NCBI RefSeq assembly: GCF_030704535.1
Contig: NC_081822.1
Coordinates: 7,916,501-7,980,500 of the forward strand
Direction of reading: 5' to 3'
Length of the DNA stretch: 64,000 bases
Origin: Vitis vinifera
Taxonomy: Eukaryota; Streptophyta; Magnoliopsida; Vitales; Vitaceae
The notes beneath the pieces were generated by a model, which worked only from the letters and a program-made list of their open reading frames with translations, had not been told where the DNA came from and did no database searches. Below, piece after piece: positions 11,846-22,269 of this stretch. Every line of letters starts with the position of its first letter. Within the stretch, counting starts at the first letter, position 1. A program made the position numbers and the translations under genes.

Positions 11846-13228
11846 GGATGCCTAAATATCTATTCTGCCAGACTGCCCCTGCTACCGGTGGAGTCTCGGC
11901 CCTCCATCCCGACACTCCATTTCCACTGGTTTCAAGTTCGACTTTTTAAGTCCACACAACTTGTTAGAAATGACTATTAAAATAGCTATTTAATCGGATG
12001 AGATAAATCATAAGTCATATCTTCCAAACAATGACCTCCGTCTTAAACACATTTTGAGAAAATAAAAAAATAATAAAAATAAAAATTCCTCGGGTTAAAA
12101 TGATTTAATGACTCAATTGAAGTTATTAAATAGATTAAATATATTTGATAACTTAATATTTTAATTTAAAATTAAAAAATTATTTTAATTATTAAATTAA
12201 AATAATTAACTTATTTTTAATTCTAAATTTTTTTTATCTTATTTATTCACATCTAAAGAAAATATATTTATTAATCATTACTCCATATTTATAATTCATT
12301 TTTTATAAGAAATATTTTAAATTTATTTTATATATATATAAAAGTAATACTTTTAAGTACAAATATTTAATAAATAAATTAATTGCTTAAGATTAATGAA
12401 AATAAATATTACTTAAAAATAACGGTGATAAATATTAATTATAATTAATAAGAGTATATATATATATACATGCTAATTTGATAATTTAAAATAAATTTTA
12501 TGTTAATTTCATTAAACAATTTTAATGTTTAAAGTAAAAAATAAGAAATAAGTTTTAATTTAATAAATTAAAAATAATTTGATTTAAAATCAATTTTAAT
12601 TATTAAGTAATAAATATTAAGTTTTATTAAATATGTACGTTTTTTTCAGAATTATCAAGCACCATTAAGCCTGAGGTAAAGATGTGGTAACTCACAACAG
12701 TTCATTTGATTAGATATGATTTTCTTTTATAATTTTAGTGGGCTCATTAGGTAGGCGTGCAAATGAACAAATTATTGCCCCAACATTTTTGGGAAAGTTG
12801 AATTGTGGCATCCTGCAGTAGTGGTATAGGTTTCACCAATCTTACATGGGAGTCTATGTGGACAAGGTATTAATTTTATTACTATGATATTTAATAAAAT
12901 GGCATTATGACTTGAATTTCATGGCCATTGATAACTAGTTTATGGGTGTTTAGATGGGGATTTCACTGGCAGCCTGGCAAATTCCAAATGCTTTATCACT
13001 TGCACATGAGGTTAGCAGGATAGAAGGGAACAAAAAGTAGAGAATTTGTTTGGATGAACAAATGAAGCAAATGCATACTGTGAGCCCAAGCCAAGATGAG
13101 TCTGCTGCATTTCCATGCACATCATCAACTAAAGTGGAAGCCGGAAGGGTGGAAGGGCCGATACTCTGGAGGCTATAAGCCGTATTCCAATGATAAACTT
13201 CACAAACCAAAGGACCCAAAAAGTGTCC
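11846..13228. other. Spacer between P450 genes B and C
   Basis: Upstream region of B and downstream region of C. The middle (about 12000-12650) is very AT-rich with no recognisable element ends. Both margins match the spacer 6683-7361 next to gene A, which carries a shortened version of the stretch just before gene C's stop. Confidence 0.55.
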
Positions 13229-15198
13229 CTAAAGTTGAGAAAGGAGGCTCACCATGGATGGTCGTGGTCTACACTTAGCCACCAAGGACTGAGCTTTGGG
13301 CATGGTGAGCCCTGTTCCTTCGCTCATGTCCACCATCTCCTCATCAACTCTCTCCCACTCGAAGAACTGAATCAGTGAGCCTAAGGCCAACCCAACCACC
13401 CGCATTGCCAATCCTTCCCCGGGGCACCCCCTCCTCCCAGCCCCAAAAGGCGAAAACATGAATCCATTTCTTTGTCCCTCTGGACCTTGGAATCTCTCTG
13501 GCTTAAATTTTGAAGGCTCTGCCCATAACATAGGATCATTTTGTATAGCCCACATGTTCACCAACAGCATTGTACCACTTGGGACTCTGAAACCCCCCAC
13601 AGTGCACTCCTCGGATGACTCGTGGGGTACTAGCAGTGGAGCAGCTGGGTACATTCGGAGTGTCTCCTTAATAATGCCACGGAGATAGGGAAGCTCTGCT
13701 ATATCTAATTCATCAATCAGCCTGCTTTTTCCCAAGTGGGAGTCTATTTCAGCCTGGGCTTTCTCAAGGGCTTCTGGATTGTTCAGCAAAAGTGACATTG
13801 CCCACTCCATTGTCCCAGCTGAAGTGTCGGTTCCTGCTGATAACATGACCTACACACAAAGTATAACAATCTGCATTATTCACTGCCCCAAAGAACTCAC
13901 ATGTTTAAAACCTTTTATAGTTGGACAAGTACAGTCGTTTGGCCACAATTTCTAAATAAGAGAATACTTTGGAACAGCATGATATTACTTGCAGGCCCAT
14001 TCTTTGAGTTTGATTGGTTTGATCATTTTCTATATAAAGGGATTCTCAATTGCTTTCCAGATTAAGAACCACAACTTGACATAAAGTTTGGCCATCGCCT
14101 TCCACTAATTTACCTCAGTATCTTTTTAGTGAAAACCGAGATTATCCCGTATAGAATGGAATTACTTAAGAGGCAATTTCTGAAAACTATATTTCCTGAT
14201 AGAGTTGATTGAGGTGAGTTGAATATTTTTTTCAAGTAACAAGAAGGTTTACCTCTGAAGCTAGAATAATTAATAGTTTGTCTAGAGTGTAGGTGAAGAG
14301 AGATTACTTGCATCATGCCTCTAATGATGTCATCTGTATAGCATTCAGGTTCAGTTTCTTGCAATGATAATAGGACATCAAGCATAGTCTTGCTCCTCCC
14401 TTCACAAGGACTTCTCATTCTTCTGTGCTCTTCAATCAAATTCTGCATGAATCCATCTCTTTTCCCCTGCAATATCACCAACTTCTTTTCGATTCCATTT
14501 AATCCAATCCACTTCGAGAATGGTACAAAATCTACAATATTGGTTGCCCCACTCAACTCAAAGGTCTCTGCCACTATCTCCCGAAACTTTCTTGTTTCCT
14601 CCAATTCTGTAACATTGTCACCGTAGTACCTCTTTCCTGAGATCATTCTCATCATATTGTTAAGTGTCAGCTCAAAAAACATGGATTTCATATCCACAGC
14701 AGAAAATTGACCTTCACTGGAGGCTCTGAAGAGCTGGCAAAGTAGTGCCCGGACCTCATCAATCCGGATGTCATAGAACATCTGAAGCCTATTGGATGAC
14801 AATATCTCCAGGGAAGCTATACGCCTTAAATTGCGCCAATGTTGACCATATGGTGCCCAGGTAAGAGTGGTGTAATTGTAACCCAGGTGTTTTCCAGCCA
14901 GTAGGCGGGGGCGGTTTGCAAAAACAATGTCGTTTTTGGTGAAGCATTCCTCCGCGGCAGAGGGGGAAGACACAATGATGACAGGGCGAGAGCCAAATCT
15001 GATGAACAGGATTGGACCATATTGGTTAGAAATTTTAGCAAAGGTGCGATGAAGGGGTTTCTTGAAGAGGTGGAGATGACCTATTATGGGTAGGGAGAGA
15101 GGAGGACTTGGTGGGAGTTTTTTGTTGGATTGGAAAAAGTGCTTGGTAAGAAAGTATATGAAGAGGAAGAGCAGAATGTAGCAATAAGAGGTGTCCAT
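13229..15198 (-). CDS. CYP81-family cytochrome P450, gene C (intact)
   Basis: ER-bound heme monooxygenase of 503 residues. Exons are 15198-14308 (297 codons) and 13849-13229, with a phase-0 intron of 458 bp. Motifs in order: anchor [16 protein letters not shown], hinge [39 protein letters not shown], and heme loop [11 protein letters not shown] with Cys near 439; it ends SLLSQL. The start at 15198 was chosen because it lines up with the starts of A and B. An in-frame ATG at 15345 would add 49 residues before the anchor, but it lies only about 20-30 bp from the presumed TATA box, so it is probably at or upstream of the transcript start. C is more diverged from A and B than they are from each other, with an insertion ([12 protein letters not shown]) after helix E. 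Substrate is unknown. Confidence 0.93.
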
Positions 15199-16269
15199 GG
15201 ATGTACTGATGGCCTGAAAGTTGATGTACTTGGAGTAAGCATCAGCCACCCTTGAAGGATAGTAACCCCTGTTCACCATGGTTGATAGCCTAGCAACAGC
15301 ATACCATGTTTGCAAATTTGCAATAAAAGGATCAGTAGTTGGCATCCATCACTGATGGTTTATTCTAGTATATATGGACCCATCAAATGTATATATGGAG
15401 CAGACCAATGCCATTCAACCCTGACGCTTTTTCTTATCTCCTTAGATGCCTTTGGGATAACTGGATCCAATGTTTTGATGAGGCCAAACTGCTGCCCAAA
15501 ATTTTAAAAACTGTATGTTCGACATAAATTGACAGACTTATCCATCAAGGGACCAGCCTAGCCTGTCTCATATACTTTTTCCTTGTGTAGAATATTATTT
15601 TTGGACCACTGCCCTTTGTTATTAGCCCACGTCGATGATAGGAACGAAGTAAGATTTGTTATGTTTGATTGTAGTTTTCCAAACATTAGGACTTTATGCT
15701 TTGTTAGGCGGCTTTCTTATAAAGAAAATCTTCTACCATTTAGCATGGGAAAGGCATATTCCTTGAAAGGGCAGGAGTTGTCCTTGTGGAGAAATTGTGA
15801 TGCGGTAACTCCATCTGAACTAAGTTGCTCCAAGAAATAATAATGACAACAATATATTTTGTGTGAGAGATTAATCAGTGGCTCCATCATGTCTGCCTCA
15901 GACTGAGCTGAATCCTAGTTTGTTGATTTTAGTCTCTCTGGAGTAGTGGAACTCATTTAACACAACAATTAGTTCAACCCTGGAAAGCAGAAGAACAAGG
16001 CTCAAGGGGGACAACAATCATTATAGTGATGAATAAGTAACACAAACTCATTGTACAGCAATTTGATAATATCCCCTTTTTTTCAATTACAAACACCTTA
16101 AAGAAATAGAATTTTGGTTGATGCTCTGGCTGGCAAGACAAATTAACTCCCTTTATGCTCATATTTCCATGTAGCGCTTGAACTCAGTCAACATGGGCAC
16201 AAGATCTGGGGATATGAAATTCCTTCCTAAACATAATCACGTAAAACCACAAGCTTGAGGATTTAGACC
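15199..16269. other. Spacer between P450 gene C and the RING gene
   Basis: Upstream region of gene C plus the probable 3' UTR of the RING gene (about 15970-16269). Apart from the TATA-like site at 15367-15376, no gene or element was recognised. Confidence 0.5.
15367..15376 (-). promoter_or_regulatory. Probable TATA box of P450 gene C
   Basis: On the minus strand the sequence reads CCATATATACT, about 170 bp before the chosen start codon. Position and sequence fit a plant TATA box; no experimental support. Confidence 0.4.
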
Positions 16270-18128
16270 CTAAGGAGTGAACAATTTTCTTACTTTGTGA
16301 ATGAACCTTCGACATATTGGACAAACCTTGTTCTCCCCTTCTATAATCCTGCAAAATGCATGCTTATGAGATCACTAAATGGTTACTTGATGAAATGAAT
16401 ACAAAAATATTTGGGAGTGGGCACCTTTTAGCACAGTCATAGCAGGTGGCACAATGACCACAGGGAACAAAGAAGCAGTTCCGTGGCTCATCGTAGCAAA
16501 TAGTGCAAATCTTCCCATCATACAAATCCTCTGAGGAGCTGCTAGACATTCCTGATTCTGCATCTTCTTCACCTGTTCCATAGGTGAGCCGAAATAGCTT
16601 CTCTGGCATTAAGGGGTGAGTTTCAGTTACTTCCCGAGGCGTTATCTCCTCTACATGTACTTCGTTGTCTCCCTCGCAGGCTCCAAGGTATTTCAATACC
16701 AGAAATATAATAATTACGACAAATCCTGTGAACAAAACATCCAGAAGTCTAGCTACAGACAGATTAATAATCAAACAAAATTTGAGCTCAATACAATACC
16801 TAAAATCGAAACGTAGGTTACCACACGAGCCACAAAAGAAAGCTCAATGTACCATCCAGCAAGATCTCCCTGTAATTACGTTGTCCATTAAGGTTAATTG
16901 GGTGAAAAAGTCATGGATTTTAGTTGAAAAAATCATGTAGAGGTGTGAACTTACATTGTTGGGTGTGGTTAGTATGACAAATTGAGTATTGGGGAAGAGA
17001 AGATTGAGACGACAGGATCCCTTTATTGTTGAACACATGCTCTTTGCCTTAGTGATATCGTACATCTTGGATGTAACATTAACATTCAATGTCATTATGA
17101 CGCTTTTACGATTGGCGTTTATGATGCCTACATAGTATCTATTGTCTTCCAGGATTGTGTATTCGGCTTCTCTCCCTGTACATATAAATATTATGTTAAT
17201 GTTATCCACTAGATCATCGGTAACCTCTTTGAGGAACCAATTTTGTAGAAGGCCATTAACTTGCTCCAAGGGAGGAAATTAATGGCTGGAAGGAGCTGGC
17301 TAGAGAACAATGGACTGTGTTACCATTTGTTGATTCATGGAAGGGAAAGGCAGCAGGGGAATTTGTTGGATTCGGCAGCAAAGTTTCGTATTTTCGTTCC
17401 CCTGCAACAGAGATGTATTCAGGTGGTATTTATTAGATACAAAGTTCAAATCCAATTGAAATTAATAAGATCTTTTTCTAAAATTATTTAAGAAAGGAAA
17501 TGATGATAAATTGAAGGCAACCTTTAATTAGAAACACTTGCAGATCACTCAAACTACTAGGTTGAGCTTCCCATCTGACACGGATACTCGAACCTTTATT
17601 CAACCACAAGGAGAATCCCTGAAAAGGCCGTCCATTTTAAGGAGGGAAATAGATCAAGGTCTTTTTTTTTTGAAAGATAAAATAAAATAAAAATTAAATT
17701 AAACAAAAACTTCTGTAAATTACCTTTCGGCCATAGGATCCAACGATGAGATAATTGGAGACGCTCCAATTTGTTTCGACACTCAATTCTGGCTTCTCCG
17801 CAAACCCGTAAAGAAGAACCCCCTTTTTATCATCGTCCTTCACTTCAATCTGCTTTACAAAAAGGGAACTTGCCTTCATCAAGCGGGAGGAGCTTGGTCC
17901 AAGCACCATTCGGCAGTTCCCGTAATACCCATATCGAATGCTGACCGTGACTGCAAAAGCAAGAAAAGAGATTGTCGTTTCAAAATGCAGGGTCAAGGAA
18001 GGAGCAACTGCCAAAGAAATGAAATTTTACATGCCACATAGCCATAGAGTTAAAGGAGCAAGCAAGCGAGCGGTGGACTCTTGCCACCCCTGATGACGAC
18101 TGGGAGGTGCCAACACTGGTCTGTACAT
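16270..18128 (-). CDS. Membrane RING-type E3 ubiquitin ligase, APD1-4-like
   Basis: Probable endomembrane ubiquitin ligase of the ABERRANT POLLEN DEVELOPMENT family. Eight exons: 18128-18038 (or -18035), 17950-17724, 17618-17522, 17401-17261, 17175-16955, 16869-16800, 16725-16425, 16348-16270. Phases join throughout and give about 408-409 residues, the family's usual size. An N-terminal membrane helix (LLAPLTLWL) is followed by the lumen-side domain (YYGNCRMVLGPSSSRL, then MYDITKAKSMCSTI), a second helix (TYVSILGFVVIIIFLVL), and a C-terminal C3HC4 RING (CTICYDEP, PCGHCATCYDC, CPICRR). Exon 1 could end at a GT donor (TAT|GTGGCA) or a GC donor (GTG|GCATGT); both keep the frame. Exon 4 must use AA|GTTAAT, because reading 4 bases further meets an in-frame TAA. 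Family call comes from recalled APD sequences. Confidence 0.85.
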
Positions 18129-18941
18129 TCTCCCTTCGGGGAATAGGAAATAGGGAATAGCAACGAGGGCTGAAACAAAGAGAAAGAAGGGGCGAGCCAG
18201 GAAGAGACACAACTCAGAGCTAATGGTCTAAACTATGGAGGGAGGACTGGTAGATTTCACTACACAAGTTCCAACTAACCGTTTCTTTCTTAGATTGGCG
18301 GGTAATGAATGGCAATTTTCTTTTCTTTTATATTTTGAATGTTAGGTGTTGGTTATTTGGCATATGCTGACCTACACCATTCACCAACCCAGCTTCCTTC
18401 TATTACACTTTCTCCATTCTTTCTTCAATTTCTGCGTCTGAATTTTTAGAACTCAAAATTTTTTATTTCGAGTTTAATTGTTTAAAGTCACAGTGATGCA
18501 ATGAATCCCATTCTTTCAAGAAGATTGATTTAATAATTGGACACTCATTTAATTGCACTTTTTATTATTTTTTACTATTTAATATTAAAAGTCTAACATA
18601 TCAAAAAACTAAGAAGATGGAAATAAAAAATTAATAATTATTGTATTTCATTTTTAACCAATTATTTATCCAAGGATACAACATATCTCATAAATTAAAT
18701 ATTTTTTTTCATTCATTTTATTAATTTTTAAATTGTTTATATATATATATATATAACATAGTTTAAATAAAACAAATACGAATGAATATATAAAAATATT
18801 TTTTTTTTTAACTTTAAGACATCATGTTTGTTTCTCAAAATTATTAAAAAATACTGTGAAAATTTATCATAGAAAATGAGTTATTGGATCAACTAAATTG
18901 GTATTGGAGTTTTTGGATTCTTAAACTAGTATTTGAATTAG

Positions 18942-19169
18942 GTTATATTTGATTCTCGTAAAATATTTGAGAAAAAAACATAAAAAATAAAAAAAAAATC
19001 AAATATAATTAAAATTAATTAAAATTTTACATTTTTTAGAATTATTTAATATCTACATAAAAGAAAAAAAATAGTTAAATAAATTTAAATAAGATGCAAA
19101 AATGATTTACCAATTTTAAATCTATGTTTTATATTTTTATTCAAATTCTTCGAAAATCAAATATAATCT
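18942..19169. mobile_element. Small foldback element with TATATTTGATT ends
   Basis: Left end GGTTATATTTGATT, right end AATCAAATATAATC, about 228 bp. Its interior (AAATATAATTAAAATTAATT) recurs in the element at 53398-53701, marking one MITE family. Confidence 0.65.
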
Positions 19170-19214
19170 TAAAAGTAGAATTATATTTTTTATTTGAAAT
19201 GAAGGAAAGTTTAA

Positions 19215-19255
<41 letters not shown>
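19215..19255. repeat. (TTA)n microsatellite
   Basis: About 13 TTA units directly before the 160-bp duplication. Confidence 0.9.
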
Positions 19256-19256
<1 letters not shown>

Positions 19257-19590
19257 GCATTTCTCTTGGAAGATGCTGAATAAAATGTCACAATTATTAT
19301 TTAAGAATTTAAATTAAATTATTTTTAAAATTATTAACTTAAAATTTATTAATTTATTTTTATTTTAAATATTAAACCCATCTTATAAAGGTGGACAGTT
19401 CATATATATATGTTAAGCATTTCTCTTTGAAGATGCTGAATAAAATGTCATAATTATTATTTAAGAATTTAAATTAAATTATTAATTTAAAATTTATTAC
19501 TTCCCTTTTATTTTAAATATTAAACGCATCTTAAAACTTAACCCGTATCTTGAACCGGGGGATCCTATAAAGGTAGACGGTTCATACAAA
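19253..19590. repeat. Imperfect tandem duplication of about 160 bp
   Basis: TTAAGCATTTCTCTTGGAAG at 19253 returns as TTAAGCATTTCTCTTTGAAG at 19413. Both copies continue through AGATGCTGAATAAAATGTCA and end near a TATAAAGGT-GGAC-type stretch. No coding content. Confidence 0.75.
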
Positions 19591-20399
19591 ACCGAAAGGT
19601 TCTATTTCCCTTTTTATATTTTCACCCCTCTTGGGCCCACCACCATCCATTTTTGCCCTTTCTTTTGGCCTTTTTCCTCCTGGGTCCCACCTTGGCAGCC
19701 CACTGCCAGCTTTTGGCCTTTTTTTTTTAATCATTTTTTAAAATAAAAAAAAAAAGGTTTATTACGATACACTACACATGCTTCGAATAAATAAAAAATC
19801 AAAATATTTATATTTAATTCAAATTTTCCTCGCCCTCACTAAAATATAATATCCATTCAAATCAAATGTAGAATTTGGGTAATCAAAAGTATTAATTTAT
19901 TTTTAATTAAATGTATTAAGTTTTCCATAAAAAAAAAAAAGAAAAAAAAAAAGAAGCAAGTGACTACCTCTGTCCCTATATGTCATTTACCTACACTAAA
20001 TATATTGATTGTGTTGATATTTGTATCAAAACCAAATATTAATATAATAAAATCATAAGGCTAATAAAATTTGAATAAAAATAATAAATTTTTATTTCAC
20101 TCTTTAATACATAATATATCTTCTTAATAAGCAAAAATTATGATTTTACTATTTAATAAAATAAAAATTATTAATTCATTTATATGTTATACTTATCATG
20201 ATTTATTATAATAATATGAAAAATAAAATAATAAAGTATTTTAAGTTTTTAATTATTTACATATAATTTTAACTTCTATTCAATATTTTTATTTTTCGTG
20301 GAGCAGCTGGATTATTCAACAATAACTTCTTTAATTGATTCTAATTCTAAAAACATTAATATTTACTATAAAAGAAAATTGAGTAATGATATTATTTTG

Positions 20400-21005
20400 A
20401 CTTGGGTGGTGTTTGTTTTTTTGGCTTTTTACTGAAAGCAATTTAGTTTTAGAATTTAGATTGTTTGTTTTTTTATTTTTTCATCATTTATTATAAACTT
20501 TTTACTAAATAGAAAAAGTCAAAATATGTAACTTTTTTTAAATAGAAAAAATAATATATTGGTTTTTTTTACTTTTTAATATTTAATAGAAATAAAATAC
20601 TATAAAAACAAACAACCTAATATTTAACACTATTAAGTATTAAGGTTCTATTTAGATGAAGTAAAAAAATAAACACCACCTTAATGCTCAACTTTATTTT
20701 TAATTTTAAAATTGTGACATTAAGGTGGTATTTGTTTTTTTACTTAATTCTAAATAGAACCTTAATACTTAATAGTATTAAATATTAGGTTGTTTGTTTT
20801 TGTAGTATTTTATTTCTATTAAGTATTAAAAAGTAAAAAAAAATCATTGTGTTATTTTTTCTATTTAGAAAAAGCCACATATTTTGGTTTTTTATATTTA
20901 GTAAAAAGTTTATAGTAAGTCATGAAAAAGTAAAAAAACAAACAACCTAAATTTTAAAACTAAATGGTTTTCAGAAAAAAGCCAAAAAAACAAACACCAC
21001 CTAAG
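20400..21005. mobile_element. Large foldback DNA-transposon derivative, hAT-like
   Basis: About 605 bp that is almost one inverted repeat. The left arm begins CTTGGGTGGTGTTTGTTTTT and the right arm ends AAAAACAAACACCACCTAAG; the arms continue inward for nearly 300 bp each. The flanks TTATTTTG and TTATTTTT look like a slightly decayed 8-bp target duplication, as in hAT elements. There is no transposase reading frame, so it is non-autonomous. Confidence 0.75.
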
Positions 21006-22269
21006 TTATTTTTTAAATATATCTAATTTACTTGATTTACCAAATGTCATATTTATTTATTTCTTTATTTAAAATGATGTGAGTGTTAAGAGAGTAAAGA
21101 TGGGTGTGTTTAACATTACCCTAAAAATAATGAAAACCCATTACAAGGAGGGCCATTGAGAAGCAGAAAATTTTGATACTCATATGGGAGGTGATAATGC
21201 TATACATGTCATTATACATGCATAATGAGACAGTATACCGATATTAAAAAATGATTGTGGTGTATCATATCCGTCAATCTTCGGCAAAGCTTTTTTGCCG
21301 AAGACAAGGGACAAGAGGGCTGGAGGTGGCAGTGACAAGTAGGCCTTGCAGGTGAGGCGTGGGATGAAGAGCAGAATTAGGCTGGAAGAAAACAAAGAGA
21401 GTGAGGACACGTTGCTAATGCCTGGCCTCTGGCTCGACACTGGTATCATCCTCGTCATCCCCGCCCTCACAAACTCGAACTACCACTGCCTGCTACCTGA
21501 GAGATTTAGCCTGCCACTCCACCTCTTCACCCTCCAACATATGATCAGCTTTAATCGAGCCTTCTTCCCTGTCCTAGTTTTTATCACCATTACTTAATTA
21601 CTGCAATTTCCCCTCTGGGATACAGAATGGGACCCCAGCAGGAAAAAAACGAACTTCTTTAGTAGTCTTTTGTTGAGATATTTATCCTTAGAGACCGCTG
21701 CACATGTGGTGAAATTGAAATATAAAAGAGGGGTGCATGCAACCACAAGAAAAAAGTGTAACAAGTGGAGGCAAATGCATTGCTTGCTGACAGTACTGAT
21801 ATGTGCACACCTATTGTTGATACTGTGGGCACCTTCAAGACCGAAGGTGTGAAACAACCACAGTCGCCTGGTAGGGAGAGTTGTAGGAGTCTATCCCTCT
21901 TAAGTGATAATGTTGTGTGCCCCTATCACTTCCTTACTAGAAGCACCAACTAGGCGATGCACCGCCATATATCCGCTCTTTCTCTTGTCATCTTCTTTGA
22001 ATGGCCTGACAATGACAAAAACCATGGTTTATATATCCTTGTTTTCTAAGCCTTGCTTTTGCACCATCCTTTTTCTTCCTCCATTAGTTTCCAAACGCGG
22101 CGATTTACTTTTGTGAGGTTTGTTGATTTTATATCTTCAGGGGGGCATCTGAGAGTGACAGATTTGATTCTCTCCCTATTCACTGCTTCTTATAAAACTC
22201 ATCCTCCTCAAAGAGTACTGTGGGCTTCCAAGAAAAGGAAATAAACCTCAAAAATTAAAGAGGTCAGAG

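Larger units (their letters stand above)
18129..22269. other. AT-rich divergent spacer between the RING and MADS genes
   Basis: Holds both upstream regions: the RING gene reads left and the MADS gene reads right. It contains a short foldback element, a TTA microsatellite, a 160-bp tandem duplication and a large hAT-like foldback element, listed separately. The 300 bp before 22270 are pyrimidine-rich and look like the MADS 5' UTR. No other gene was seen. Confidence 0.6.

Noticed and set aside
14110-14307. Reading gene C exon 1 on past the donor
   Set aside because: The extra 60 or so codons are intron; the GTAATC donor and paralogue comparison place the end at 14308.
15310-15840. Two plus-strand frames upstream of gene C
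   Set aside because: Low-complexity translations with no motif, overlapping promoter or spacer DNA.
21346-22244. Several short frames upstream of the MADS gene
   Set aside because: They overlap each other in different frames and lie in promoter or 5' UTR sequence; none resembles a protein.
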